Below are positions 26,861 through 38,051 of a DNA stretch of 64,000 nt, piece by piece. Both the position numbers and the translations under genes were made by a program. Position 1 is the first letter of the stretch. Every line of letters starts with the position of its first letter. Source of the stretch: Actinomycetaceae bacterium (GTDB taxonomy: Bacteria; Actinomycetota; Actinomycetes; Actinomycetales; Actinomycetaceae); assembly GCA_030524055.1 (NCBI GenBank), contig JAUNHH010000002.1, forward strand, positions 63,186 through 127,185, read 5' to 3'. Below the pieces are notes generated by a model. That model did no database searches. It saw only the letters and a program-made list of their open reading frames with translations, and was not told where the DNA came from.

Positions 26861-29800
26861 TGCAGCATCCGCAACCGTGGAGGGGCGATACCAGTTTGGG
26901 TGCTGACGACGTCCTACACCTCATTACCCCGCCAGGTCGGCCGCCCCTGACCCCAACCGATGAACAACGTGACATTGTGCAATCCCCTTTGGCGCCTCTC
27001 CTTGTTGTGGCTGGTGCTGGGGCAGGGAAAACCGCGACAATGTCGATGCGTGTCCTGTGGGCAATAGCCAATAAAGGGGTGGCACCTGACGCGATTTTAG
27101 GGTTGACCTTTTCCCGTAAAGCCGCAGGAGAAATGGGCACAAAATTCCGTGCCGATGTCGAGCGTTTACGTGATGGTCTCGGGGTTGATATTGATGGCGA
27201 ACCTGTCACCTCCACCTACAATTCTTTCGCCCAAAGAATCGTGCGCGAACACGGTCTTCATATTGGATTGGACCCTGAAATGCGCCTGGTTGGCGCAGCG
27301 CGCAGTGTCGAAATGATGACGTCGATTGTGACGAATTGGCGGGATGATTTACCGGGTGATAAAACGCCCTCGGTCCTTGTGCGAATGGCCCTGAATCTTG
27401 CTGGCCACCTTTCGGAACACGAAATGACGCCAGAAAGTGGTAGGGAAGCCTTACGTCTTTTCGGTGAGGAATTGCGCGAAGCAGGCGGCGAATACCCTAG
27501 TTTTAAAGAGTATATTGCCGCCAATGATATGCGTATTGCGATTCTGGACTTTATTGATGCCTACCAGCAGCAGAAAAAAGACGCGGGCCTGATTGACTAT
27601 TCCGATCAGCTCTTTTTAGCAACGCGCATTGTCCGAGAAGTTCCTGATGTTGCCGCGCAATTGCGGGCAGAACATGAAATGGTTCTTCTGGACGAATTCC
27701 AAGATACCTCAGTGATTCAAATGGAACTTCTCTCCCGGATTTTCCACGACCATCCTGTGACAGCGGTGGGCGATCCCCACCAGGCGATTTATGGGTGGCG
27801 TGGAGCGTCAGCCTCGTCACTGGAAACCTTCTTATCACGTTTTTGCACCCAACACCCGCCCACCCCTGAACAAACCCGCACCCTGTCAATCGCCTGGCGT
27901 AATGACCGCCGCATCCTGGTGGCAGCAAATGCCGTGGCCGCCCCCTTACGGCAGCACGCGAATCGTGCTCTGTCGCCGGTTTTGCGTTCTCGGCCAGATG
28001 CGGGTACCGGTGACATTGTTTTTTCCTATACCCCTCATCGCGGCGACCAAGTCGAGGCTGTCGCAGACTTTATTGAGTCTCGCCGCGTACACTCGGGTGG
28101 CGCGTGGCCCACTGCTGCTGTCCTATGCCGGCGGCGCCGCGATTTTCCTGAGATTGAGCGGGCGCTTCGCGAACGGGGAATTCCTACCCAAGTTCTCGAC
28201 CTTGGGGGTTTGTTGACACAGGCCGCAGTCAGTGACGTGCGAGCCGCCCTCGAAATTGCCCTAGCCGTAGATGCCTCGAACTGGCTTCTTCGCCTCCTGT
28301 CGGCCCGCGATATTGGCGGCTCTGACCTGGCGCTCCTGTGGAAATGGGCACGGCAGGGGGCTGAGGATTCTACGCGCCCCATTTTGATGGATGCCATTGA
28401 CTCACCCCCACCTATTGGCTGGTCCGCGCCAGGAGTGGAGGGCAGCTTTTCCCGTGCTGCACATATGCGTATTGAGATTCTTGGCCGGCAACTCCGCCAT
28501 GTGCGCGCTGGCCTCGGGCGATCCATCCCCGAACAGGTAGAGCGCGCCGCCAGGATTCTGGGAGTACGTTCTGACCTTCTCGCGGACCCACTACCCACCT
28601 CCGGATTAGAAGCACTTGATGCTTTCCTGGATGTTGCGATTACTTACGACAATGACAATCCCGAACCCACTTTGCGTGGATTTTTGGCGTGGCTTGCCGC
28701 AGCCGAGGAAGAAGAAAATGGCCTTCCCATGCCTATTGGAGAGCCCGATCCGCACGCAGTTCAGATCCTGACTGTGCACGCCGCTAAAGGCCTTGAGTGG
28801 GACTGTGTCGCTGTCGTATCCCTGTCAGATTCCATTTTCCCCAAGCATTCCTCCCCGAGATATACCGTGTCATGGCGTGAAGCCCCGGTAGCTGACTCTG
28901 GGTGGCTTAAGAAAGCCGACGAATTGCCCTATCCTCTTCGGGGTGATCGCGCTGATTTGCCGCCACTGACCCCGGATTGGCCTGATGGGGATTTGAAAGC
29001 AGCCATTGAGGCCTACCACGATCAGATTGCGACCTCATCTCGGGCGACCGTGTCAGGGTCAGCAAAGAAGTATGTTGATCAGGTGATTCGTCCCGCTTTA
29101 GGGGCCCATCATGAGCGTGAAGAACGCCGCCTGGCCTATGTGGCACTCACACGGGCTCGACACCATATGCTTCTCGCAGGAAGTTGGTACGAAGAGGGGA
29201 CAAGCACCCATCACCCGTCAAGGTATTTAATGGAGGCACGGGCCGCCCTCATTGACCTGCTCGACCCCCAGGCGCCAACGCCACCGTCCATGGATGATGC
29301 CACCCGGGCGGCTGCCATTGGTGAGGCCAGTACAGATGAGCGGCAGGTAATGGTGGATGAGTATCGCACTGCGGTGGGGGAGGTGCCTCCAGATGATGAG
29401 CCCGAGAACGCTCACATTGACGCGCAGCAGGCGCATTTCCCCCCAGAACCGGGGCCAAGCCGCCGCCTCGTTGATGGGGCAGCCCGCGCTGTACGTCAGG
29501 CGCAAGACTCTTTGCCACATGACGTGGACCCATTAGCAGCTATTCGCGCTTTGGGGGATGATCCTTTGATTGATGATACCTGCGCATTAGTGCTGGAATC
29601 GCGTCTTCGGGCAGAAAAAAATGCCATTATTGACTTGCCAGTAGAGCGTTTAGCAGCGACCTCTTTAGATCATTTATTAGCTGACCCTCAGGCTTTTGCT
29701 GTGGAAATCCGGCGCCCAATGCCGAAAGAACCCTCATCCTCAGCATCATTGGGAACAATTCTGCATGCCTGGCTAGAACGCCAAATGCGGATGACCAGTG

Positions 29801-30264
29801 GCGAATTATGGGATACCCCTGTCCCCGGGGAAGATATTCTTGATTCCCACAGCGCCAAACGGCTGGCACAAATGAAAGAGAATTTCCATTCGCTGAATCT
29901 TTTCGGGTGCGTACCAATTGCTGTGGAGGAGCCTTTTAGTGTCACTATTGGTGGGATTGATATCCAAGGCCGTATTGATGCCGTTCTTCGTCAAGATAAT
30001 GGCCGCCATTTAGTGGTGGATTGGAAATCGGGCCGCTTACCTTCCCAGGGGACACCTGTCGAAGACCTCATTTACTATCTGCGGCAATTGCGTCTATATT
30101 CCCTGGCATGGGCACAAAGAATAGGGGTAGAAGAAGGTGAAGTGGATGCTCTAGTGGCTTTTTTGAGTGGCCCGCAGGTCTATACCATTGAGGATTTAGA
30201 ATCCCTTGTGGGTGGTAAAGATCGTCGCCACATTTCTCAGGTGGTTCAGCAGGTCTTCCATTAA
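26857..30264 (+). CDS. adnB: AdnB-like helicase-nuclease subunit
   Basis: Second subunit (1135 residues) of the AdnAB helicase-nuclease. The UvrD-like motor is canonical: Walker A AGAGAGKT (about 52-59), LTFSRKAAGEM, DEFQDTS (Walker B), GDPHQAIYGWRGA (motif III region), TVHAAKGLEWD (motif V) and VALTRARHHM (motif VI). The C-terminal nuclease domain shows GTILHAWLERQM, GRIDAVLRQDN and LVVDWKSGRLP (PD-(D/E)XK). In mycobacteria AdnB is the leading motor of the heterodimer. The start at 26857 has GGAAGGA 7 bases upstream and overlaps the adnA stop. Confidence 0.92.
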   Translation: MMQHPQPWRGDTSLGADDVLHLITPPGRPPLTPTDEQRDIVQSPLAPLLVVAGAGAGKTATMSMRVLWAIANKGVAPDAILGLTFSRKAAGEMGTKFRADVERLRDGLGVDIDGEPVTSTYNSFAQRIVREHGLHIGLDPEMRLVGAARSVEMMTSIVTNWRDDLPGDKTPSVLVRMALNLAGHLSEHEMTPESGREALRLFGEELREAGGEYPSFKEYIAANDMRIAILDFIDAYQQQKKDAGLIDYSDQLFLATRIVREVPDVAAQLRAEHEMVLLDEFQDTSVIQMELLSRIFHDHPVTAVGDPHQAIYGWRGASASSLETFLSRFCTQHPPTPEQTRTLSIAWRNDRRILVAANAVAAPLRQHANRALSPVLRSRPDAGTGDIVFSYTPHRGDQVEAVADFIESRRVHSGGAWPTAAVLCRRRRDFPEIERALRERGIPTQVLDLGGLLTQAAVSDVRAALEIALAVDASNWLLRLLSARDIGGSDLALLWKWARQGAEDSTRPILMDAIDSPPPIGWSAPGVEGSFSRAAHMRIEILGRQLRHVRAGLGRSIPEQVERAARILGVRSDLLADPLPTSGLEALDAFLDVAITYDNDNPEPTLRGFLAWLAAAEEEENGLPMPIGEPDPHAVQILTVHAAKGLEWDCVAVVSLSDSIFPKHSSPRYTVSWREAPVADSGWLKKADELPYPLRGDRADLPPLTPDWPDGDLKAAIEAYHDQIATSSRATVSGSAKKYVDQVIRPALGAHHEREERRLAYVALTRARHHMLLAGSWYEEGTSTHHPSRYLMEARAALIDLLDPQAPTPPSMDDATRAAAIGEASTDERQVMVDEYRTAVGEVPPDDEPENAHIDAQQAHFPPEPGPSRRLVDGAARAVRQAQDSLPHDVDPLAAIRALGDDPLIDDTCALVLESRLRAEKNAIIDLPVERLAATSLDHLLADPQAFAVEIRRPMPKEPSSSASLGTILHAWLERQMRMTSGELWDTPVPGEDILDSHSAKRLAQMKENFHSLNLFGCVPIAVEEPFSVTIGGIDIQGRIDAVLRQDNGRHLVVDWKSGRLPSQGTPVEDLIYYLRQLRLYSLAWAQRIGVEEGEVDALVAFLSGPQVYTIEDLESLVGGKDRRHISQVVQQVFH

Positions 30265-30328
30265 CGATGCCGGGGCGTGGAATGTAATCGCAACGCTCCT
30301 GATATGTGTGGGAAATGTGGGATGGGCT

Positions 30329-31510
30329 TTAGTCATCGAAAGGCTGCAAACCCATATCCAATAATTCCGTGGGAGTATCATCTGGGCTCCGCGGGCTTTT
30401 AGGTCTACGGTGAATAGCGCCTGTCGGGAAATCTTCTACAGTGCCAGGACTTACTCGCACCTTGCGTTGAGCAATAGAGTGTGATCGTGACTGAGAATCA
30501 GCATGGTCCTCGGCCCCGTCCTCGTCAATTGGCCAGGACGGTACTTCCGAAGGAATGGGGATATCGTCACTGGGCAGGGCGCGCACTAAATAGTCATCCC
30601 CAAGATCAGCAGATAAATCTGCCAGCATCTCTCGAGCTTCCTCGACAATATCGGGGTCATCTGCACGAAGGCCGTGGACCAGCCAGCGTACCAATGCGAG
30701 TTCAGAAATTAATTGTGCCCGAGTAAAAAGATGAAGATCTGTGCCGCTGCGCTGCATGGAATACGCTTCGCGGAAACGTTCTAAAAAGGCATCTGATGAG
30801 CGTGCTAAAACCCAGGAAATATCCATAGCAGGATCACCAATATGTGCTCCATGGAAACCCGTTAATGCTGTCACCGACCCATTCGTGACAATAATCGATT
30901 CCAATTCGAGGTCAGCATGAAGGGGCGCGGTGGCAAAACGCCATAAAGACACATTCTCTAAAGCTGTTTCCCACCGTTCCCATAAATTCGCTGGAATAAC
31001 GGTAGCGCGGGCAGCCTCATCAAGAACTGCTAAATGGCGGGTGCGACATTCTGCTGCTGTATAGGCAGGTAAATTTGCTCCTGTATAAATGAGTTCAGGC
31101 AGATTATGGAGTGCCGCTAACGAGCGCCCTAAAGACACTGGCAAAATCTGAGAATCCTCGAAATCCTCCTCAGTCATTGCTCGCCCGCCAAGATCTTTAT
31201 GTACAAGAACGCGGTCACCTTCAGCGGTATGTGTTGACCCTGCTGGCCGTGGCACATCAAAAGGAATGCGCTGGTGATCGTGCGCTTTAGCGAGGCGCCC
31301 TAAAACAGTGAATTGGACTTCAGAATCCAGGCCGCCAATCGTGTCATGGGGGCAGGAAACAGTCCACCGGTTGCCTTTGGTGTCAATAATTCCCGTGACA
31401 GAAAGAACCTCATCGGAATACGAGGGCGGACGTAGGCCAGCAACTTTTAGCCCAGGCATTGCAACAGTGGCCAGGGCAGCAAGTTCCAAAGGGGTCTTTT
31501 GGCGGGTCAC
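30329..31510 (-). CDS. Aminoglycoside phosphotransferase-fold protein, probably degenerate
   Basis: Protein of 393 residues with the APH/choline kinase fold. The catalytic loop reads LHADLELES, where active members have H-x-D-x4-N; the Asp is kept but the metal-binding Asn is Ser. The next metal motif (usually [IV]D[WF]) reads LTGF before GAHIGDPAMDISW, so the Asp is missing. The C-terminal about 100 residues are disordered and charged. Actinobacteria often carry such a gene beside AdnAB-like helicases. Loss of both metal ligands suggests a non-catalytic binding role (inference). Starts at GTG with AAGGAG almost adjoining. Confidence 0.72.
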   Translation of the reverse strand: MTRQKTPLELAALATVAMPGLKVAGLRPPSYSDEVLSVTGIIDTKGNRWTVSCPHDTIGGLDSEVQFTVLGRLAKAHDHQRIPFDVPRPAGSTHTAEGDRVLVHKDLGGRAMTEEDFEDSQILPVSLGRSLAALHNLPELIYTGANLPAYTAAECRTRHLAVLDEAARATVIPANLWERWETALENVSLWRFATAPLHADLELESIIVTNGSVTALTGFHGAHIGDPAMDISWVLARSSDAFLERFREAYSMQRSGTDLHLFTRAQLISELALVRWLVHGLRADDPDIVEEAREMLADLSADLGDDYLVRALPSDDIPIPSEVPSWPIDEDGAEDHADSQSRSHSIAQRKVRVSPGTVEDFPTGAIHRRPKSPRSPDDTPTELLDMGLQPFDD

Positions 31511-31910
31511 TCCTTAACCGTACAACGCTCCTTTGTTTTGGATGTGAGGCCGTGCCGATAGGCGGTTGTGTGAGCTGCTCACAGGTGGTGATTCCTTTTG
31601 AGGAGCTGCCCCGCCCTCGTAAATTTTCTGACGTTGCTGTTCGGATAAACTTTGCTCCTGTGGCCTGCACATTTGTGCAATTTCTCAGCTGGGATTTGGC
31701 TGCTAGCGCCGCCAAAATGTGCAGGTCGCAGATGAGATAAAAGAAAATGGGCAGGTGAAGGCCTCTTTGGTGAGTGTCGAATTTTTGCCGTGCCAATAGA
31801 TTTCAACGGGTCAACGTTGGTGACCTTTTCTGCGGATGTTTCCAAACCCTCACAAATCGGTCGAAGATGTGGTGTGCTTTCCCTAGTGAACTGCACAAGG
31901 AGGTGAGACA
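31511..31910. other. Intergenic region between APH-like gene and Tad operon
   Basis: Region of 400 bases between divergent genes. It holds a single 12-mer copy (31610-31621), a short palindrome GTGAGC-T-GCTCAC near 31570, and a long inverted repeat CCTGCACATTT (31664-31674)/AAATGTGCAGG (31715-31725) that encloses a second inverted repeat ATTTGGC/GCCAAAAT. The Tad operon promoter must lie here but I cannot fix it. No gene seen. Confidence 0.6.
31610..31621 (-). repeat. Single intergenic 12-mer copy
   Basis: CCCCGCCCTCGT, exact, not paired with an inverted copy nearby. Confidence 0.9.
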
Positions 31911-33122
31911 GTGGAGCAGGAGACCGCTGTCGCGAGAGTCAGAGCCGCCTTAACACGCGAAGGAACTGACCCTTTTACCGATCCTGCCCGGGCTAGAAGA
32001 ATCGTCGAAGCGACTGTTGATGATGTGCGCGCTGCACTACCGCCTGACGCTATTGCCGAACTTGTTGATGAAGTTCTCGCTGAAGTCACCGGACTAGGCC
32101 CACTCCAGGCATTCCTTGATGACCCTGAAGTTGAAGAAATATGGATTAACGCCCCGTCGCGAGTTTTTGTCGCACGGGGAGGGCGAGCTGAACTTACCCC
32201 CGTCATTCTCAACGACGGGCAGGTCCGCGATCTTGTCGAAAGAATGCTCCACCATTCTGGGCGGCGACTTGATTTATCGAGCCCCTTTGTTGACGCCATG
32301 TTGGTTGGCGGTGAACGCCTTCATGTGGTGATCCCTCCCGTTGCTGGCCGACATTGGTCAGTCAATATCCGAAAGCACATTCAAAAAGCGCGATCCCTGC
32401 CGCAATTAGAAGAATTACGAATGGTTGATCCCGACGTTGCCCGTTTTCTTCGGGCAGCAGTTGCCGCTGGACTCTCCATTGTGGTCTCCGGCGCCACCCA
32501 AGCCGGGAAAACCACCCTACTTCGTGCCCTTGCCGGCGAAATCCCAAGAACCCGGCGAGTGATTAGCTGCGAAGAAGTCTTTGAACTGGGCCTAAGCAAC
32601 CGCGATTGCGTTGCCCTTCAAACCCGCCCCGGGAACCTTGAGGGACGTGGTGAAGTCAGCCTGCGGGACCTTGTCCGCGAAGCACTACGTATGCGCCCCG
32701 AAACCATCATTGTGGGGGAAGTGCGCGGGCCTGAAGCCCTGGATCTGCTGCTCGCTCTTAATGCTGGCGTCCCAGGACTGGCCACTGTCCACGCCAATAA
32801 TGCCCGCGAAGCACTATCAAAACTCACCATGCTGCCCCTATTGGCTGGCGGCAATGTCACCACCGACTTTGTGGTTCCAACTCTTGCCACCAGCGTTGAC
32901 CTGGTATGTCACGTCCAACGTGATTCAACGGGCTGGCGTCACTTGGCGGAAGTCCTGGCCATTCCTGGACGCAGCGAAGGTGAACGCATCGAAGCCTCCG
33001 TTTTATGGACAACGGATCGGAATGGGACCAGGCGTGGCTCTGGTGCTCTAGAAAGTTATGAACGTTTTGCTGCGGCTGGCTACGACCTGGGCGCCCTGCT
33101 GGCAACGGGAGGGGTGCGGTAA
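31911..33122 (+). CDS. tadA: TadA/CpaF-type secretion ATPase
   Basis: Hexameric ATPase (403 residues) that powers assembly of Flp/Tad pili. Walker [10 protein letters not shown] lies near residue 195, with Walker B and Asp/His boxes in [34 protein letters not shown] and [10 protein letters not shown]. The N-terminal region ([30 protein letters not shown]) is typical of CpaF. Translation starts at GTG with a very strong ribosome site (AAGGAGGTGAGACA). It heads an operon of seven tightly packed genes. The TadZ-like protein that often precedes tadA in actinobacteria is absent here. Confidence 0.93.
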   Translation: MEQETAVARVRAALTREGTDPFTDPARARRIVEATVDDVRAALPPDAIAELVDEVLAEVTGLGPLQAFLDDPEVEEIWINAPSRVFVARGGRAELTPVILNDGQVRDLVERMLHHSGRRLDLSSPFVDAMLVGGERLHVVIPPVAGRHWSVNIRKHIQKARSLPQLEELRMVDPDVARFLRAAVAAGLSIVVSGATQAGKTTLLRALAGEIPRTRRVISCEEVFELGLSNRDCVALQTRPGNLEGRGEVSLRDLVREALRMRPETIIVGEVRGPEALDLLLALNAGVPGLATVHANNAREALSKLTMLPLLAGGNVTTDFVVPTLATSVDLVCHVQRDSTGWRHLAEVLAIPGRSEGERIEASVLWTTDRNGTRRGSGALESYERFAAAGYDLGALLATGGVR

Positions 33123-33976
33123 TGACTGTGGCCATCTGCTTTTTTGCCGTTATAGGCATTGTCCTATGGGCGCTATCGATCAAAGAAGGACGGGTGAGCG
33201 TCGTTTCGCCACCATGGTGGCTGAGTTGGCACGACCTCCTTATTCGATCAGGAATTAAAAACCTCACCCCATGGAAGGTTATTGGTCTGTCTTTGGGGTC
33301 ATCATTAGGGGTGGCACTCATCGTTCTTTTATGGACGAAAGTCTGGGCGGTTGCCATGATGACTGCACTGGTCACGCTGCCTTTAGTGCATTTAGTTGTG
33401 ACTCACCGGGCCGCAAGTCGGGCCAAAATTTTGCGGCGTGCATGGCCAGAAGTGATCGATTCTTTAGTTTCCGGCGTCCGGGCCGGGGCTGGCCTGCCTG
33501 AACTTCTTTGCGAACTCGGTACCTCAGGACCTGAACCCCTCCGCCCCCAATTCCAAGCCTTTGCTGTGGACTACCGAGCCGAAGGACGTTTTGGCCCAGC
33601 CATCGACCGACTGAAAGAGCGCTGCGCAGACCCAGTCGCTGACCGGATTGTTGAAGCCCTGCGTTTGGCACGCGACGTCGGTGGATCCGATTTGACGTTG
33701 ATTCTGCGCGACCTTGCCTTACTTTTGCGTGAAGACGCCCGTACTCGCGGCGAATTAGAAGCCCGCCAATCCTGGACAGTTAACGCAGCTCGCCTGGCAG
33801 TTGCCGCCCCATGGATCGTCCTGATTATGGTGTCCACGCAACCAGGGGCAGCGGCAGCATGGAATTCCACTATGGGTGTACTGGTCCTCCTTTTTGGTGC
33901 CTTTGCCTGTGTCGGCGCCTATGTCCTGATGCAATTCCTGGGTCGCCTACCCACTGACGTAAGGACCATGCGATGA
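33122..33976 (+). CDS. tadB: TadB-like inner-membrane pilus assembly protein
   Basis: Membrane protein of 284 residues with a type II secretion system F (GspF) domain: two N-terminal helices, the cytosolic region LRRAWPEVIDSLVSGVRAGAGLPE...LRPQFQAFAVDY, and two C-terminal helices. It forms the membrane platform for pilus assembly with TadC. The start overlaps the tadA stop by one base. Confidence 0.88.
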   Translation: MTVAICFFAVIGIVLWALSIKEGRVSVVSPPWWLSWHDLLIRSGIKNLTPWKVIGLSLGSSLGVALIVLLWTKVWAVAMMTALVTLPLVHLVVTHRAASRAKILRRAWPEVIDSLVSGVRAGAGLPELLCELGTSGPEPLRPQFQAFAVDYRAEGRFGPAIDRLKERCADPVADRIVEALRLARDVGGSDLTLILRDLALLLREDARTRGELEARQSWTVNAARLAVAAPWIVLIMVSTQPGAAAAWNSTMGVLVLLFGAFACVGAYVLMQFLGRLPTDVRTMR

Positions 33977-34869
33977 CCAAAATGATCCTTTATAGTCTCT
34001 GTGGAGCATCCGCCGGGTTGGGGATGGCCATCCTCTTTAACCTTTACTGGGATGCCACACGCTACCGCCTCCTGGATCGTGTGGCACTGGGTAGGGTACA
34101 GACCAGTACTGATGCTGCGTATCTTTCTCCCGTCACGACATGGATTCTTCGACTAGTCGAAGCCATTGGATCTACCGATTCTTCCGTAAATCGCCGGCTC
34201 ACCCTGCTTGGCGGGACGGCAACACTAGCGACATTCCGTTTGCAACAGGCTGGCGCTGCAGTAGGCGGGGCCTTTATCTGCGCCGTCTTTATTATCCCTG
34301 CGGTGATGAGAATGGGACTGGCAATAGGCAGCGCCTTCCTTGTTCTCTTAGTTATGGCCTTGGGGGCATTAATGGGGGCTGCTGGCGCTGACCACCTTTT
34401 ATCGCTGCGCTCTCAACGGCGACAAAAATCCATTGAAGGACAAGTTCCCGACGCCTCAGAACTCCTCGCTCTGTCAGTCAGCGCCGGGGAATCCGTTCCC
34501 GATGCGTTAAGCCGAGTGGCCAGTGCCTCCAGTGGAGAACTTGCCAGGGAATTAGAACGCACTGTGGCCACTATTCGCCTAGGAACAGCCACCACCCGTG
34601 CTTTAGGAGATTTAGCTGCGCGCAATGATTCCCCCGCCCTTGACCGTTTATGTCAAACCCTTGTCACTGCCATAGAACGAGGATCCCCACTCACAGCAGT
34701 TCTTCACGACCAAGCCCGCGATACCCGAGAAGCAGCGCGCGCAGCCCTCATGGAAGAAGGCGGTAAACGCGAAATCGCCATGCTGATCCCCGTTGTTTTC
34801 CTTGTCCTACCAATCACCGTTCTTTTTGCGTTATACCCCGGCCTCATGGTTTTACGGCTCACCCCATAA
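33973..34869 (+). CDS. tadC: TadC-like inner-membrane pilus assembly protein
   Basis: Second GspF-domain platform protein (298 residues). GSF signature: GQVPDASELLALSVSAGESVPDALSRVA, then GDLAARNDSPALDRLCQTLVTAIERGSPL, followed by the C-terminal helix IAMLIPVVFLVLPITVLFALYPG. Four hydrophobic segments are predicted. Overlaps tadB (ATGA). Confidence 0.88.
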   Translation: MTKMILYSLCGASAGLGMAILFNLYWDATRYRLLDRVALGRVQTSTDAAYLSPVTTWILRLVEAIGSTDSSVNRRLTLLGGTATLATFRLQQAGAAVGGAFICAVFIIPAVMRMGLAIGSAFLVLLVMALGALMGAAGADHLLSLRSQRRQKSIEGQVPDASELLALSVSAGESVPDALSRVASASSGELARELERTVATIRLGTATTRALGDLAARNDSPALDRLCQTLVTAIERGSPLTAVLHDQARDTREAARAALMEEGGKREIAMLIPVVFLVLPITVLFALYPGLMVLRLTP

Positions 34870-34929
34870 AACAGGTCCACCCATAGCTGATATTCCACCA
34901 CTACACCACGTAAAGAAAAGGAGTAACCA

Positions 34930-35127
34930 GTGAATACCTTTCACATAGTGATCCGCTTTATCCGCACAATCCTTAAGGAGGACCCCGAACCGGAAAGAGG
35001 AGACGTCCCCGGGTGGGTACTTATCACCCTCATGACCGCTGGCCTTGTCGTCGCTATTTGGACTGTTGCCCAAACACAACTAGTGCAGGTATTCCAAGAT
35101 GCGATTTCCAGGGTTACATCGATCTAA
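34930..35127 (+). CDS. Flp/DUF4244-type pilin-like protein
   Basis: Protein of 65 residues, probably the major pilin-like subunit (DUF4244). A short charged leader ends ERG, then DVPGWVLITLMTAGLVVAIWTVAQ forms one hydrophobic helix. Class III prepilins are cut after Gly; the Glu usually at +5 is replaced by Trp here, as is common in this family. Starts at GTG with AAGGAG 6 bases upstream. No prepilin peptidase is encoded nearby, so the processing enzyme must be elsewhere. Confidence 0.75.
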   Translation: MNTFHIVIRFIRTILKEDPEPERGDVPGWVLITLMTAGLVVAIWTVAQTQLVQVFQDAISRVTSI

Positions 35128-35515
35128 AAGACCCCAGGCTCACCCTGAAGAAGGCTCGCAAGTCGTTTCTAATGCTCTGGTTCAAGCCCTCGTTGTGCTC
35201 CTCTTTCTGGGATTGCTCCAACTAGCGGTCGCGCTCCACGTGCGTAATAGTGCAATTTACGCAGCAGGGGAGGGGGCGCGCCGTGGCGCTCTTCTTGGAG
35301 GCGACGAGGGCGAGGCAATAGCCCGCACAACGGAACTTCTTGACGCCTTTAACTCCGGACATGACCACACCGTGACCGCACGCCGCGCGGCCCACGATGG
35401 GGGAGACCTCCTCGTCGTGTCCGTGCAGACCACACTGCCCATTGTGGGCATTATTGGCCCGTCCTGGTTAGAGGTGGAATCACGCGCCATTATTGAAGGC
35501 GATCCGGATGAGTAA
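35099..35515 (+). CDS. TadE-like minor pilin
   Basis: Protein of 138 residues resembling TadE minor pilins. After a basic leader, EEGSQVVSNALVQALVVLLFLGLLQLAVALHVRN forms the prepilin-type helix; cleavage would follow EEG, and the +5 Glu is Ser. The rest contains YAAGEGARRGALLGGDEGEA typical of TadE. The proposed ATG overlaps the pilin gene by 29 bases and has no ribosome site; no other start precedes the pilin motif, so translational coupling is likely. Confidence 0.72.
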   Translation: MRFPGLHRSKRPQAHPEEGSQVVSNALVQALVVLLFLGLLQLAVALHVRNSAIYAAGEGARRGALLGGDEGEAIARTTELLDAFNSGHDHTVTARRAAHDGGDLLVVSVQTTLPIVGIIGPSWLEVESRAIIEGDPDE

Positions 35516-36038
35516 AAGAGGGAAGAAAACCAATTGGGGGCTCAGGTGGCCGCTTGGTCAAAAGCGGGGGGCATGGGCATCGCGCTGGTTGTGCCCGCAA
35601 CGGCTTAGGCGCCACCACCCATCGCCCCAAACACACACTGACGATCCTGAACGAGGAGACGCCATTATCGAATTCGTCGCCCTCGTCGTGATTTTGGTGG
35701 TTCCCGCCCTCTACTTTGTCCTGACCTTGGCGAAAGTACAGGCTGGGATATTCGCCGTTGAAGTGGCATCACGTGATGCTGCCAGGGTTCTTGCCCGCGA
35801 CCCTGAGGCCATTGCCCTGGCGGAAGCCAAAGCGGACCTGGCCTTTGAAGACTTTGGTGTCGCCTCGGCGGCCTCGATTGATGTGGGGTGCAATGTGTGT
35901 TCCGGGCAGGGGCGTGACATACGGGTCACCGCACTAGTCCATGTCCAATGGCCCCTTCTTCCTGAGTGGGTGACCAGCGGGGCAATCCCCATTGAGTCAA
36001 GTGCGACCCTGCCCGTAGAAGAAGTGGTCCTGAAATGA
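35508..36038 (+). CDS. TadE family minor pilin
   Basis: Protein of about 176 residues. A long basic leader (about 50 residues) precedes ERGDAIIEFVALVVILVVPALYFVLTLAKVQAG, a textbook TadE prepilin motif with Glu at +5 after the cleavage Gly. The remainder has EVASRDAARVLARD and a Cys pair (GCNVCSG) typical of TadE. The ATG at 35508 overlaps the upstream stop; an in-frame TTG at 35493 is the alternative. Overlaps the next gene (ATGA). Confidence 0.78.
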   Translation: MSKRGKKTNWGLRWPLGQKRGAWASRWLCPQRLRRHHPSPQTHTDDPERGDAIIEFVALVVILVVPALYFVLTLAKVQAGIFAVEVASRDAARVLARDPEAIALAEAKADLAFEDFGVASAASIDVGCNVCSGQGRDIRVTALVHVQWPLLPEWVTSGAIPIESSATLPVEEVVLK

Positions 36039-36493
36039 ATGCGCCCGCGAAGGAAGATGGGCGCGTGGGGCTGCTCATTATGGTGTGCCTGATGGTCGTC
36101 ATTTTGGTGGTGATGGTGGGCAGTGGGATTAGTGCCGTTCAAGTGCAGCGCTCGCGGCTATTGGCCTGTGCAGATGCTTTGTCTCTGGCCGGGGCGCAAA
36201 CACTGGATGCCAATGATCTCTTCTCTAAAGAGCGTGCTCAAAGTGATGCTGATTTTCCGACGCTAGCGGTTAATCAGGATTCAGCGCGCGTGCGAATCAT
36301 GGATTTGGCGGAGCAATGGTCGCAGTCAACATGTGACGTTGGTAGCGGAATAGAAGTTGTGCAGGTACGCGCCACAGGGGCGGAGGCCTTTGTCGAATTA
36401 CGTACGAGGGCGGAGTTGCCTCTGGTTCCAGGTCCTCTCAATGGCGTCGTCGCACCAGTTTTAACGGTGAGCGCGACCGGACGGATGGAATGA
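36035..36493 (+). CDS. TadE/TadG-like pilus-assembly protein
   Basis: Protein of 152 residues, last of the Tad operon, resembling the Rv3660c-neighbourhood TadE-like proteins with a single N-terminal helix (VGLLIMVCLMVVILVVMVGSGISAV) followed by VQRSRLLACADALSLAGAQTL. No enzymatic motif. It overlaps the upstream gene by four bases. Likely a minor pseudopilin that modulates fibre length or adhesion (inference). Confidence 0.72.
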   Translation: MNAPAKEDGRVGLLIMVCLMVVILVVMVGSGISAVQVQRSRLLACADALSLAGAQTLDANDLFSKERAQSDADFPTLAVNQDSARVRIMDLAEQWSQSTCDVGSGIEVVQVRATGAEAFVELRTRAELPLVPGPLNGVVAPVLTVSATGRME

Positions 36494-36496
36494 GGG

Positions 36497-37984
<1,488 letters not shown>

Positions 37985-38017
37985 ACCTCACTGTTCTCGC
38001 TAATAGTGAGGGCGATG

Positions 38018-38051
38018 GCGGGCGGATTCCATGCGGAGTCCGCCCGCTTTT
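38018..38051 (+). terminator. Rho-independent terminator of gdhA
   Basis: GCGGGCGGATTCC pairs with GGAGTCCGCCCGC (one mismatch) around a 4-base loop and is followed by TTTT. Confidence 0.9.

Noticed and set aside
31664..31725. Inverted repeat CCTGCACATTT/AAATGTGCAGG read as a riboswitch or small RNA
   Set aside because: The arms fit a simple hairpin or operator; I could not match any known riboswitch core, and no promoter was identified.
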